IMG/VR virus record: IMGVR_UViG_3300036820_000012
Location: 1-64,000 of that record
Length of the DNA: 64,000 bases
Strand: one strand, 5' to 3'
From: a virus
This document shows, one piece after another, positions 49,357 through 58,415 of the stretch; within the stretch, counting starts at the first letter, position 1, and each line of letters starts with the position of its first letter. The notes under the pieces were generated by a model. That model did no database searches, had not been told where the DNA came from, and saw only the letters and a program-made list of their open reading frames with translations. Position numbers and translations under genes: made by a program.

Positions 49357-52300
49357 GTTCCGCGCCCCGAGAGCTGCAGCCCGCTGCCCGTGTTCCGCCG
49401 CGCGTGCTGGAGCGTGTACGTCTGCACGACCTGCGCGATCTCCTGGCCGCCGACTTCCAAGTGAAAATGCATCGTCTGCGACCCGCCGCCACCGCCTGAG
49501 CCGCCCCCGGCAACGATGGGCATCGGATGGGCCGTCGACCCGCCGCCGTAGCCGGAAGCCCCCCGGGACGCGACGATGGCCAGTTCCCTCGCCGCCGCGC
49601 CCACCATCGGGCCGCCCGACGTGATGCCGCCCGCCATGCCCGCCGCGAACTGGGAGCCCATGTCGAACGCCACCATCGACGGGGAGTGGATCTTTAGGTC
49701 CTTCTGCATCTCGGTGACGATCTGCGACGCCAGGGACTTGATCGCCGTCGTCACCGAGCCGAGCTCGGACTTCAGGCCCTGCGCGAGCCCTTCGCCGATC
49801 TGCGACCCGGACTCGTAGGTGGCGTTCGCCCCGGTCGTGCCCAGCTGCTTCGCGGCGGCCCCGATCTGCTTCTGCAGCGACGCGATTTCCTGCACGCCCT
49901 TGGTGCCGCCGGACAGCATCATCTTCGAGGCTGACAGGCCCCCGCCGCTGACGCCGGCCTGCAGAAGCTGCTGCAGGGACGTCGGGTCCAGGCCCTCCGC
50001 CTTGAGCTTCTTGATGTCGCCCGTGAACGCGCGGGTCTGGCTCAGGTACTGCTGCAGCTGCCCCTGGATGGAGTCGCTGGCCGTCAGGGACGCCGGGGCC
50101 TTGATGTTCATCGTGTTGCCGGTCATCTGGTTCGCCGCGGCGACGGCCTGGGCGTTCTGCTGCGCGAGGTCGAGCGGCGTCCCGGCCGACCCGTACGGCG
50201 AGGAACTGGTGCCCGACGACGACGATGAACTGCTGGACGACGACCCACCTGATGTCACGTTCCCGGCGAACGTCGCCACGTTCGCGCCGGCAACAGTGGC
50301 CTGGTCCACCGACTTGTACAGGGCATCGGCTGCGGTGATCTTGGACTCGATGTCCTTGCGCTGCTTGGCGAGCGACATCAGGCGCTTGTTGTCGGCGTCG
50401 AGCCACGCCGAGATGCCGGTCTCCTGCGACGGGGAGATGGTCCCGGCCTTCAGCGCGCCCTTCAGGTCGGTCTGGAGCTTGGCGATCGTGTCGGTGATCG
50501 TTTTGTCGGTGAACGGCGCCGTGATGCCCTTGGCGGCGTCTTTCGCTGCCGTGGCGAGCTGGGACTTGCCGCCTTCGAGGCCGAGGATGTAGCCCTTCAC
50601 GTCGTCCTGGGCGATGCCCTTGAAAACCTTGGACGGGGACTGCGTGCCGTGGGCCGCTTTCACCGCTGCCGTGACTTCGTTGGCCATCGTCCGCGCTGCC
50701 GCTACGGCTGCCCCGGTGGACGCGGCGATCCCGGCTGCCAGGCCCGCGCCGAGGGCGGCGCCTGCTGCCGAGCCTGCGCCGCCGAGGGATGACAGGGCGG
50801 ACTTGATCTCGGCCACGACATGCTGCGCTGCCGCTTCTGGCTGCCCGGCGCCGCCGTTGATGCCCGAGGCGAGGCCCGTGTCGAACGAGCGGCCGGCGGA
50901 GGACCCGGCTGAGTTCAGCGACGAGGACAGGGCGGTCAGGCCGGACAGTTTCGCGTCGGACAGGTCGACGGTGACGCCGTGGATCTTGACGTTGCTCGCG
51001 GCCTTGTTGATGCCTGAGGTGTCTACCTTGTCCACCTGGGCGGTAGCGGGGACCTTGGTGTCGCCGCCCTTGAGGCCCGAGGTGTCGGCCTTGTCGACCT
51101 TCGCCTCGGCGGGGACCGGGACCTTCGGGCCGCCCAGGTTCAGGGACTTCACCATCGCGCCCGGGTCGATCTTGGGTTCCACCTTGACCGGCAGCGGCAG
51201 TGCCGATCCGCCGGACAGCTGGTGCGCCAGCGCGCCCGTGTCGATGTGGCCGCCCTTGACGTCGACCTTCGGGTCGACCGTGACCGGCCAGTGCAGGGTC
51301 TGCGGCTTCAGGTTGGAGCCGAGGCCGGGAATGATCTGCCCGAGCGCTTCCTTCGCGGCGCTCCCCAGGCGGCTTGTCAGCCCCTTGGGCAGCGTGTCAT
51401 AGTCCTTCTCGTACTTGTCAGCCAGGCTGAGGATCTGGGTGAGCGGGTTGCTGCTCTTGCTCCCGCTGCCGCTGGCCTGGTTGCCGAGGTTGAGGATGCT
51501 CTGAAGCTGGGAATGCAGGCTGCTGAGGTTGATCTTCTCCAGGGCGCCGAGGCTGCCGGCGATCTTCCCGATCTGGGGGGCCGCCTGGGACGCGTCGTTC
51601 ATGATGTCCTGCATGGCGCCAGCCAGGCCCTTGACCACACTGCCGGTACCGGGGCCGATGGCCTTCAGGAGGCCGTCGAACGACTTGATGAACGACTCGG
51701 ACCCCTTGAGCCCCTCGCCGCCGAACGCGTCGCCGATGTACTTCCCGACACTGGAGATCGCCGACCCCGCCGACTTGACCGCTCCCGGGGTCTCCTTCAG
51801 CAGGTCGTTGAAGGTCTTGACCGCGCCGCCGGACTCCATGAACGTCTGGAGATTCTTGATGCCCTTGTCGAGCAGGCTCCCGCCGAGATTCGCCGCCGGC
51901 TTGAGGAACTGCGACATGCCCTCGGACACCGCCGACAGGGCATCCCCGGTGACCCGCAGCACCTCGGGCTGGAACGATTTCGCCATCGAGTCGTACTGCG
52001 ACTGCAGGTTCCCGAACGCCTGGATGACAGGGCGGATCGTGGCCGGCACGTCGGCGTAGGCGGCTTTCAGTTTCGCCGCGTCGGTGGCTGCGTCCGCGAT
52101 GTTGGAGGTGGTCGGGTCAAGCTTCGCGACCTGCTCAGCCTGCGTCCACGTCTTGCGTGCCGTCGCGACGTTCTCGTAACTCGACTCGATCTTGGACAGG
52201 GTCGGCAGCGCGAGAGCGGCGAACCCGCCGAGCGCGACACCGCCGCCCGCCGCAGCCGTCGCGAATGCCGGGCCGAGGCCGCCGACCAGCCCGATCAGGC

Positions 52301-53396
52301 CGCCGATCGCGCCCGTCATCGGCGACAGTTTGGACGTGATGGGATCGAACGCCTCGGAGACCGACTCCCCGAACCCGCCGACGCCTTCCTCAGCGTCGCC
52401 CGCGCCGGCAGCAACGCCCTCAAGGCCGGCAGCCGCGCCCTCAACCACCGGTGCGGCGTCACCCAGGGCAGCGGCCACATCGTCGTACTGGCCAGCGAAG
52501 TTGTGCAGGCCGTCAACGACCCTCGGGACGGTCCCGCCGAACTGGCCGAGATGGCTCTCGGCATCATCCAGCCCGTCGCTGAGCGAGTCCATCCGCATCT
52601 GGATGTCTTCCAGCGCGGACGCCGTCGTGCCGCCCCTGGCCCCGACTTCGCCGAGACTCTGGCCAAGGTCCTCAAGATCGTTGTGCAGGCCTGCGGTGGA
52701 GATGTCCGCCCCGCCGGCAGCCTGGTCGAACTCGCGAAGCTCGCCCGACAGCGCCGAGAACCGCTCGTTGGCTTCCGAGATCTCATCAGCCGTGGCCGCG
52801 ATCCCGGACGCCTTCGCAGCGCCGCCGCCGGCACCCGCAGCGTCCATCGCGGTTACAGCGGCGGCGGCCTCGGCCGCCTCGTCCCGGACGTGGCCGAGGG
52901 AACTGGCCAGCGCATCCGCCGACGCCGCATCCCCGGCCAGCCCTGCGCCTGACGTGCCCAGCGAGTCAAGCGCCGCTTCGGCCTCAAGGGCTTCGTCACG
53001 CAGGTGCCCGAGCGCCGTGGCGTCAGCATCAGCGGCCGGGGCAATGTCCGCGATGTCGTCGCCAGTGGTGGCGAGCGACTGGACCGCGGCCTCAGCCTCT
53101 GCGGCGTCGTCCCGCATCGAGGCGAGACCCTTGGCGGCAGCCTCAGCACCAGCGGCGACGTCGCCGACCCCGGCGCCGGCGTCCCGGATCGACTTGAGCG
53201 CCTTGGCTGCTTCCTCAGCGTCGTTGCGGAGTTTGCCTGCCGCCTCGGCGGCGGACCCGAAGGCGCCGCTGATTGAGCCAGCCGACGCCTCGGCGTCCTT
53301 CAGCGCTGAGGCGAGGTTCCGCGCTGCCTCAGCGGCATCCTCAAGAGCCCCGGCGCCTTCGACGGTGATATCTACGTTGCCTTCGACGTCAGCCAC
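49353..53396 (-). CDS. tail tape measure protein, 1347 aa
   Basis: Sets tail length and fills the tail tube. Begins with long Ala/Glu/Asp-rich helical repeats (1-330), continues into a hydrophobic Gly-rich stretch typical of tape measures (MTGAIGGLIGLVGGLGPAFAT, about 360-405), then mixed helices and a Ser/Gly-rich C-terminus. Residues about 770-865 carry repeated KVP(A/V)-type units. Immediately downstream of the tail chaperone genes in transcription order, the standard place. No lytic transglycosylase or peptidase motif is noticed. The many long opposite-strand reading frames here are side effects of GC-rich codons. Confidence 0.88.
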   Translation of the reverse strand: MADVEGNVDITVEGAGALEDAAEAARNLASALKDAEASAGSISGAFGSAAEAAGKLRNDAEEAAKALKSIRDAGAGVGDVAAGAEAAAKGLASMRDDAAEAEAAVQSLATTGDDIADIAPAADADATALGHLRDEALEAEAALDSLGTSGAGLAGDAASADALASSLGHVRDEAAEAAAAVTAMDAAGAGGGAAKASGIAATADEISEANERFSALSGELREFDQAAGGADISTAGLHNDLEDLGQSLGEVGARGGTTASALEDIQMRMDSLSDGLDDAESHLGQFGGTVPRVVDGLHNFAGQYDDVAAALGDAAPVVEGAAAGLEGVAAGAGDAEEGVGGFGESVSEAFDPITSKLSPMTGAIGGLIGLVGGLGPAFATAAAGGGVALGGFAALALPTLSKIESSYENVATARKTWTQAEQVAKLDPTTSNIADAATDAAKLKAAYADVPATIRPVIQAFGNLQSQYDSMAKSFQPEVLRVTGDALSAVSEGMSQFLKPAANLGGSLLDKGIKNLQTFMESGGAVKTFNDLLKETPGAVKSAGSAISSVGKYIGDAFGGEGLKGSESFIKSFDGLLKAIGPGTGSVVKGLAGAMQDIMNDASQAAPQIGKIAGSLGALEKINLSSLHSQLQSILNLGNQASGSGSKSSNPLTQILSLADKYEKDYDTLPKGLTSRLGSAAKEALGQIIPGLGSNLKPQTLHWPVTVDPKVDVKGGHIDTGALAHQLSGGSALPLPVKVEPKIDPGAMVKSLNLGGPKVPVPAEAKVDKADTSGLKGGDTKVPATAQVDKVDTSGINKAASNVKIHGVTVDLSDAKLSGLTALSSSLNSAGSSAGRSFDTGLASGINGGAGQPEAAAQHVVAEIKSALSSLGGAGSAAGAALGAGLAAGIAASTGAAVAAARTMANEVTAAVKAAHGTQSPSKVFKGIAQDDVKGYILGLEGGKSQLATAAKDAAKGITAPFTDKTITDTIAKLQTDLKGALKAGTISPSQETGISAWLDADNKRLMSLAKQRKDIESKITAADALYKSVDQATVAGANVATFAGNVTSGGSSSSSSSSSSGTSSSPYGSAGTPLDLAQQNAQAVAAANQMTGNTMNIKAPASLTASDSIQGQLQQYLSQTRAFTGDIKKLKAEGLDPTSLQQLLQAGVSGGGLSASKMMLSGGTKGVQEIASLQKQIGAAAKQLGTTGANATYESGSQIGEGLAQGLKSELGSVTTAIKSLASQIVTEMQKDLKIHSPSMVAFDMGSQFAAGMAGGITSGGPMVGAAARELAIVASRGASGYGGGSTAHPMPIVAGGGSGGGGGSQTMHFHLEVGGQEIAQVVQTYTLQHARRNTGSGLQLSGRGT

Positions 53397-53430
53397 GGGT
53401 CACCCCCGTCCGCCGTCTCAGCAGGTCAGA

Positions 53431-53865
53431 TCACAGTCCGGACGCGTCGAAGATCTCCTGGACGACCTCCTCCATCACCCCGGGCAGCGCACCGTCAGCC
53501 CACGAGATCGTCCGCTCGAGGTAGTGAGCGCCTTCCTGGTGGACGTGGCGCGCGAACGTTCCGTCGAAGTGCAGGAACCCCATGTGGACCTTGCCGGTGC
53601 GCTTGTCCACGTACGTGTGCTTCGGCTCGATGTCGCCGCCGTAGTTGCGGAACGACGCATACAGCGGAAGGTGGGTGCGGAACGTCACGCCGCCGTCAGA
53701 CACTTCCGTGCCCTCGGAGTCGGCCAGCGCCCCGGTCAGCTTGGGCGTATAGCCCCTGAATGCCTCAAGCAGTTCCGGGGCGAACTTCTCCGCGATGGTG
53801 CGCGGGCAGTTCTCGAGTTCCCCGGCGAGCTTGTCCAGCGCGTCAGCGAGGCCACCGAGGTCCAC
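53431..53865 (-). CDS. HK97-gp10-like neck/tail completion protein, 144 aa
   Basis: Small protein with features of the HK97 gp10 family: a helical N-terminus, APELLEAFRGYTPKLTGALADS near 30-50, and a beta-rich middle with YASFRNYGG. GTG 53865 lies 3 bp after the frameshifted chaperone ends. In most siphophages this gene precedes the major tail protein, so its place just before the tape measure is unusual. Confidence 0.6.
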   Translation of the reverse strand: MDLGGLADALDKLAGELENCPRTIAEKFAPELLEAFRGYTPKLTGALADSEGTEVSDGGVTFRTHLPLYASFRNYGGDIEPKHTYVDKRTGKVHMGFLHFDGTFARHVHQEGAHYLERTISWADGALPGVMEEVVQEIFDASGL

Positions 53866-53868
53866 GGG

Positions 53869-54491
53869 CTAGCCGCCGTTCTCTATGGCGCGGATGCAGG
53901 ACTTCATCGGGTTGAGCCACCGGTACATCCCGAGCGGGAGCGCTTGGACCTGCGGTGGCAGCAGGTTGTGCTCCAGGAACCACCGGCAGTCCGAAGCGGT
54001 CCTAGGGTCCAGGCCGGGCGGAGGTTCTGCTACCTCACCTTTCAGCCACTGTCTGAGCCAGAGCCATCCGTCGTACTCGTCTTGGGTTCGGGCTCTTTTG
54101 GGCCGGCCGGGCCGTCCAGCGCGGCAATGTGAGGCTTGGTGGCCTCATTCAGCGTCTTGCCCGCAGTCAGCGGCAGGAGCTTGCGCGATTCCGCGGAGTA
54201 GGGCAGCGGGATGTGCGGCACCGCGCCCTCGGCCGCGTAGGACCAGTCCAGGATCAGCGAGGCGAACAGGGCGTCACGGCGCTGGGCCAGCATGTCGGCG
54301 GTGAGGCGCAGCTTCGGCTTCGGTACGCCCTCGCCCTCCTCGTCGGCGTCGGCGTCAGCTTCCTCGGCGGCCTTTTTCGCCCAGGCCTCCTGAATCACAT
54401 TGCGCCACGCGTCGTCGTCGGCTGCGGTGAGCGAATCGGGATCCCGGAGTTCCACCCAATGACTGCCGGGCCCCGGGATTTCGATTCGCAT
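53869..54491 (-). CDS. tail assembly chaperone GT fusion by -1 frameshift
   Basis: The G reading frame from ATG 54491 reaches the slippery heptamer C-CCA-AAA (minus strand, 54102-54096). A -1 slip there continues for 75 more codons to the stop at 53869, giving a ~207-aa product. The T extension is Trp/Arg-rich (DGWLWLRQWLKG) and ends MKSCIRAIENGG. Production of a minor GT product from G is a near-universal feature of long-tailed phages; it helps load tail-tube subunits on the tape measure. Confidence 0.8.
54042..54491 (-). CDS. tail assembly chaperone G, 149 aa
   Basis: Main, unshifted product. ATG 54491 preceded by AGGAGG; the upstream ATG at 54527 would ignore it. A basic beta N-terminus, a long acidic helix (about 25-60) and a C-terminal Pro/Ser tail. 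Directly upstream of the tape measure in transcription order, with the slippery site 55 bp before its stop. Confidence 0.8.
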   Translation of the reverse strand: MRIEIPGPGSHWVELRDPDSLTAADDDAWRNVIQEAWAKKAAEEADADADEEGEGVPKPKLRLTADMLAQRRDALFASLILDWSYAAEGAVPHIPLPYSAESRKLLPLTAGKTLNEATKPHIAALDGPAGPKEPEPKTSTTDGSGSDSG

Positions 54492-54564
54492 AGTGCCTCC
54501 TGGTCGAACACGTGTGTGGACCGCCATTGATGACGGTGAGTAGCGATAGAATGACTAGACGAAG

Positions 54565-54598
54565 GATCGCCGCCGCGATTAGGCCCGCGACGGCGATC
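54565..54598. terminator. hairpin between chaperone and plus-strand genes
   Basis: GATCGCCGCCGCG (54565-54577) pairs with CGCGACGGCGATC (54586-54598), with one mismatch and an 8-nt loop, in the divergent gap. It may terminate or attenuate transcripts, or form part of the leader of the plus-strand gene at 54638. Confidence 0.4.
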
Positions 54599-54637
54599 TG
54601 CCGGACAGCACCTAGATGAGACCTAGGAGTGCACGAC

Positions 54638-55213
54638 ATGGAACAACTTACGCTTGACGGTGGCACGGTGCCGATCTGCACCGCCTCGGCCGATGACCTC
54701 TTCCGCTGGTGCCGCATGGCGAACGTGGTCGCCTTTGAAATGCTCGGCTACCGGAACAGCTGCATTCTGACGTCCCACGCCCTCACTGCGTTTCTGCGCC
54801 AGAAGGGACTGGATGCCGAGCCGTTCCGTGCCGAGGTGCATGTGCACCATCTGACGGACCGCACCGTTTCCGGCTGCGGGCTGGGCTGGGACGGCGACGG
54901 GACGCGGCGCCCTGCCGCCGAACCCGGCTCCTGGCGCGGTCATCTCGCCGTGATGTGCGACGGCTACGTGCTTGACCCGACGATCGACCAGGCCGAGGTT
55001 GGCGGCAAGACGATCCAGCCAGCCGTGTTCGCCATGCCGCCGGGCTGGGATGACGGCAAGAGGCACATCTGGACGGAGAGCGGACTCCAGGTCAGCCACC
55101 AGCGCTACCGCCGGCAGATCGGGTGGAAGTCAGCACAGGCCGCCCGGCCGATCCACTGGCGGGACGTGCTGACCGTGATGCAGAACTCCGAGGTGTACGG
55201 AGACTGGCGATGA
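54638..55213 (+). CDS. papain/transglutaminase-like fold protein, 191 aa
   Basis: Contains an NSCILTSHALTAFLRQKG helix with C42 at its start, then GHLAV (H102) and LDPTIDQ (D113, Q118). A Cys-His-Asp order with this spacing is typical of transglutaminase/papain-like cysteine hydrolases. ATG 54638 with TAGGAG upstream. It overlaps the next HNH gene (ATGA), and the pair lies antisense within the virion operon. The enzyme's target is unknown. Confidence 0.5.
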   Translation: MEQLTLDGGTVPICTASADDLFRWCRMANVVAFEMLGYRNSCILTSHALTAFLRQKGLDAEPFRAEVHVHHLTDRTVSGCGLGWDGDGTRRPAAEPGSWRGHLAVMCDGYVLDPTIDQAEVGGKTIQPAVFAMPPGWDDGKRHIWTESGLQVSHQRYRRQIGWKSAQAARPIHWRDVLTVMQNSEVYGDWR

Positions 55214-55902
55214 GCGCATCAGCCGCGCTCGAGCTAGTGCCAGCATCCACAGTGGAAGATGAGCCTGAGCGCTGGCTGCCCGTCGTGGACTTCGGGCACT
55301 ACGAGGTCAGCAGCCTCGGCCGTGTCCGCAGCATTGACCACGACGTCATCGCAGCCAACCGATGGGGCGGCCAGAATGTGCGCCGCCTCCGCGGTCGCAT
55401 GCTTGAGGGCACGTGGGATCACACCGGCTACCTGATGGTCTCGATGTACCGGGCTCCCGGCGAGAAGCAAGAGAAGCGGCCCGTGCACCAACTGGTCGCC
55501 GATGCCTTCATCGGCGAGTGCCCTCCTGGCCAGGAGGTGCGTCATGGGCCGAACGGGAGGACGGATAACCGGGCGTCGCAACTCTGCTACGGGACCAGGA
55601 AGGAGAACGCAGGTGACAAGAAGCGCGACGGCACGGAGTTTTACTCCAGCCGCGATGAGTGCGGCGCAGGTCACAAGTACACGCCCGAGACAAGTTACGT
55701 CCGCAACAAGCCTGACGGGACGTTCAAGCAGCGCGTCTGCCGGATCTGCGAGGCCGACGCTCATCAGCGGCGCGCGGAACGGCTGAAGGAGAACCCGCCA
55801 CCGCCGTGCACCAAGCCCGGCTGTGACGATCCCCAGCTAGCCAGGGGCCTGTGCAACAAGCACTACAAGCAGTGGCGGAAGGCCCAGCCCAAGGCCGCGT
55901 AA
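55210..55902 (+). CDS. NUMOD4/HNH homing endonuclease with zinc fingers, 230 aa
   Basis: Residues 20-42 (RWLPVVDFGHYEVSSLGRVRSI) are a NUMOD4 motif; residues 91-136 (VHQLVADAFIG, RHGPNGRTDNRASQL) are the HNH_3 active site. The C-terminal third holds two C/H-rich zinc-finger-like segments (CGAGH...CRIC; CTKPGC...CNKHY). Coupled to the preceding gene. The typical architecture suggests mobility of this two-gene insert. Confidence 0.85.
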   Translation: MSASAALELVPASTVEDEPERWLPVVDFGHYEVSSLGRVRSIDHDVIAANRWGGQNVRRLRGRMLEGTWDHTGYLMVSMYRAPGEKQEKRPVHQLVADAFIGECPPGQEVRHGPNGRTDNRASQLCYGTRKENAGDKKRDGTEFYSSRDECGAGHKYTPETSYVRNKPDGTFKQRVCRICEADAHQRRAERLKENPPPPCTKPGCDDPQLARGLCNKHYKQWRKAQPKAA

Positions 55903-55915
55903 CCTGATGTCCGTT

Positions 55916-57187
55916 TCAGTACCCGCTTATCCCGTTCTCCAAGGTGATCTGCACAGCGCCCCACCCGCCCGAGTTGCCCACGTTCACGGTGTTACCTCCC
56001 AAAATACCTGAGGTTTGGTACCCGAAGGTGGTTTTGCCCGGTGTGAGCTGCGCCTTGTTAAATGCCCCGATGTGGGCCGCCACGGAGAACGACACGAGAC
56101 CCGACCCGCTGCCCCCGTTGCTGGTTGTCCACAAAAGGGTAGGTTGTACATTATTGATGTAGTTCAGGAGGGCACTCTGATCTACCGCCGGCGAGTACAG
56201 GAGGTCAAATGTCCCATCTAGGGGACCTCGTGCTATTACGTACGGGGCTTCCTGTCCGTCGATAGCCGGAATTGGCTCGACATCGCGGGTCAAAGTGACC
56301 GTCCATTCGGCCACATTGTAGATAGATGTGCCCCCAACGGTGGATGTGCCTTTCCACGCAGGGATCGCCCGCACCGAGGACAGGGTGGGAGTCACCGCCG
56401 ATGCTGGTGCCTGCTGCGGCCAGCCTGTGAAGCTGCCAGACCACATCAAAAGCCCCGTAGCTGCACCAGTCAGCTTAAGCTGTGACATGCAGCAGTACGG
56501 GTACTGGTCGGTGTAGTAGTTCGCGGATCCGCCCGTCTGGTTCCGGTCCAGGATCGCGTGGCTCGGTGGCTGGCCTGAGATGTTCCCCGTTGCCGACGCC
56601 GGGTTCAGCGTCGAAAACACGTGCGTAAAGGGAGCTACTACGGTCGTAACGGTCACGGCTGACGCGTGCGCGAACCGGATCGGCGTCGTCGCCGCGACCA
56701 CGATGGAGGTGACCCCAGACCCGGTCCCCACCGTCACGATCTCGGCGAGGCTGCCGGTGTCGATCTGGATGTAGGTGCCGGCCGTGGCGGCGGTACCGGT
56801 GGTAACGGCGATCGGGCCGGCGCCGGGAGTGAGCGCGCTGGAGGTCGTCCAGGTCGGCGTGCTCGCGGTGCCGGTGTCCGTCCAGTCGCCGAGCATGTTG
56901 GCCAGGATGTGGCCGATGGTGTCGCCGAACAGGGGCGAGTCCGGGACCGTCATCTCAGTCCAGAACGCGGCAGGCTGAATGTCGAAGATCGACGTCATCG
57001 CGCCGCGGAGTCCCTTGTCCTCCACATAGTTCAGCTTCGGATCTGGGGCAAATCCGGCAACTGGGACTTCCACGTACCCTGCGGTCGGCGGCTGCCCGTA
57101 CCCGGCCAGTTCGCGTGCGATGCCGAGGTACCGCTCTGCAGGCGGGAAGATTGGGCTCGGAACGGCCAGGTTGCTCACGGAAACCAC
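55916..57187 (-). CDS. major tail protein (tail tube), 423 aa
   Basis: Long major-tail-protein-like sequence: an N-terminal segment with NYVEDKGLRGAM, beta-rich middle repeats (ITVGTGSG, TTPIRFAH), and a C-terminal ATLTRDVEPIPAI-like tube core. Related over most of its length to the 384-aa protein at 59304-60458 (shared RFAHxxA...HVFs, tRDxxPIPAI/HRDLGICPVI, LLNYINNVQ). GTG 57187; a second in-frame GTG at 57178 is also possible. One of two tail-tube-type proteins in this operon. Confidence 0.65.
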   Translation of the reverse strand: MVSVSNLAVPSPIFPPAERYLGIARELAGYGQPPTAGYVEVPVAGFAPDPKLNYVEDKGLRGAMTSIFDIQPAAFWTEMTVPDSPLFGDTIGHILANMLGDWTDTGTASTPTWTTSSALTPGAGPIAVTTGTAATAGTYIQIDTGSLAEIVTVGTGSGVTSIVVAATTPIRFAHASAVTVTTVVAPFTHVFSTLNPASATGNISGQPPSHAILDRNQTGGSANYYTDQYPYCCMSQLKLTGAATGLLMWSGSFTGWPQQAPASAVTPTLSSVRAIPAWKGTSTVGGTSIYNVAEWTVTLTRDVEPIPAIDGQEAPYVIARGPLDGTFDLLYSPAVDQSALLNYINNVQPTLLWTTSNGGSGSGLVSFSVAAHIGAFNKAQLTPGKTTFGYQTSGILGGNTVNVGNSGGWGAVQITLENGISGY

Positions 57188-57266
57188 CCGTTTCTGTCAG
57201 TCAATGGGCAGGTGGGATAGCCGGGCCGGGCCATTGCCGTCCGGTAGGTCTGCGGGGAGGTGCAGG

Positions 57267-57614
57267 TCAGGCGCCGTCAGTGCCGCTGGGCAGCGCGGAG
57301 GCGAGCGGGGGCGGCGTCACGGGCCTGGGCGCAAGTGGCGGCAGGGCCGCAGCCGCAGGAGCGCTCTCAGCCGCTTCCGGCTCCGGGTCAGCCAGCCGCT
57401 TGGGCAGCGGCCCGTCACTGGCGAACCAGTCAGCGGTTGGGGCGGGGAACCACCAGGCGCGCTCGTCAGCGTCTTCCGGAGGTGTGGCGCCGAAGGGAGC
57501 GTCGAACTCGCGCTCAGCACCGGGCTCGACGTAGCCCACGATGTCCGCGTGAGCGTCCCGGGACTCAGGAAAATTGGAGGCTACGCAGCCGCAGAAGGTG
57601 AAACTGCTGGGCAT
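57267..57614 (-). CDS. hypothetical virion-operon protein, 115 aa
   Basis: ATG 57614 with AGGAGG at ideal spacing. N-terminal CGC, then an acidic middle, and a Pro/Ala-rich disordered C-terminus. Between tail genes; role unknown. Confidence 0.6.
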   Translation of the reverse strand: MPSSFTFCGCVASNFPESRDAHADIVGYVEPGAEREFDAPFGATPPEDADERAWWFPAPTADWFASDGPLPKRLADPEPEAAESAPAAAALPPLAPRPVTPPPLASALPSGTDGA

Positions 57615-57663
57615 GACGGCCTCCTGGGGCTAAAGAGCGGCAGCGAGTGGGACGATGGCGCGC

Positions 57664-58062
57664 ATGGTCACTGATGAGCAGGTGGCGTTCCTGCGGGACC
57701 GGTTCAGCGAGGACGAGGCGTCCGCGAAGGCTGCATGCCTGTTTGGCAGCGGGAACTGGGTGCAGGATGACCCCGGCCGGTATCCGGGCCACATTGACTC
57801 CGACACCGGCACTGTCACCTACGACGAGGGTTCACCGACCCACGATCAGGCTGCGCACATCGCCCGCCATAACCCGGCGCGGGTGCTGCGCGATGTGGAG
57901 GTCTGGCGCAGGATCCTGCTGGAGTACGGGACCGCAGGCCTGGACGCGAAGTACGCAGGCACCGAGCGGGAGACCGGGTTCCAGCTGGCGCTCAGCTTCG
58001 CCCTGAAGTCCAAGGCCGCGGTCTACAAGGACCACCCGGACTACGGGAGGCTGTTCGGATGA
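57664..58062 (+). CDS. DUF6221-like protein, 132 aa, antisense to the virion operon
   Basis: Resembles a family abundant in Streptomyces chromosomes: start VTDEQVAFLRDRFSEDEA, a Trp/Tyr-rich middle with GNWVQDDPGRY, then HIARHNPARVLRDVEVWRRIL. The ATG at 57664 fits the family start and follows GACGAT (57651-57656); an upstream ATG is at 57655. Its stop overlaps the next ATG. Function unknown; host-like ancestry suggests acquisition from the bacterium. Confidence 0.7.
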   Translation: MVTDEQVAFLRDRFSEDEASAKAACLFGSGNWVQDDPGRYPGHIDSDTGTVTYDEGSPTHDQAAHIARHNPARVLRDVEVWRRILLEYGTAGLDAKYAGTERETGFQLALSFALKSKAAVYKDHPDYGRLFG

Positions 58063-58415
58063 GCGAGATGGCGCAGCGCAGCAGCCTGCCCGCGGTACCG
58101 AGCACGCAGAGTTTCGGCGACCTGCTCGGCCGCTACATGTGGGTCCAGGAGGTCGCGATGGACTGGGGCTGGATGAACGGGGTGCTCACGATCCGGGGCA
58201 ACCTGAAGCCCGATCCGGACGCCGCCAGCCCGTCAGCTTTGCGCCGGTCGTTCCTGGACTCGCTAGACGCCGTGATGGCGATCATGGAGGCGGCCGGGGC
58301 GAAGTGGGAGTCGCATCCGGAGGTCGAGATCGTCGGCAGTGCGATTCACAAACTTGGCGGTGGTCAGGAGTTCGCGGGTATCGAGTGCCGCTGCAAGCTG
58401 GAGATCTTCGGCTAG
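58059..58415 (+). CDS. hypothetical protein, 118 aa, antisense to the virion operon
   Basis: ATG overlaps the DUF6221-like stop, so both are one unit. Alpha/beta pattern, Trp-rich segment WVQEVAMDWGWMNG, and CRC near the end. Its TAG stop is interlocked with the TAG stop of the facing virion gene in CTAG (58412-58415). Confidence 0.6.
   Translation: MSEMAQRSSLPAVPSTQSFGDLLGRYMWVQEVAMDWGWMNGVLTIRGNLKPDPDAASPSALRRSFLDSLDAVMAIMEAAGAKWESHPEVEIVGSAIHKLGGGQEFAGIECRCKLEIFG

Noticed and set aside
51222-54132. Very long plus-strand frames (576 and 646 aa) opposite the tape-measure gene
   Set aside because: Shadow frames of Ala/Gly-rich GC-rich coding; the tape measure is strongly supported on the minus strand.
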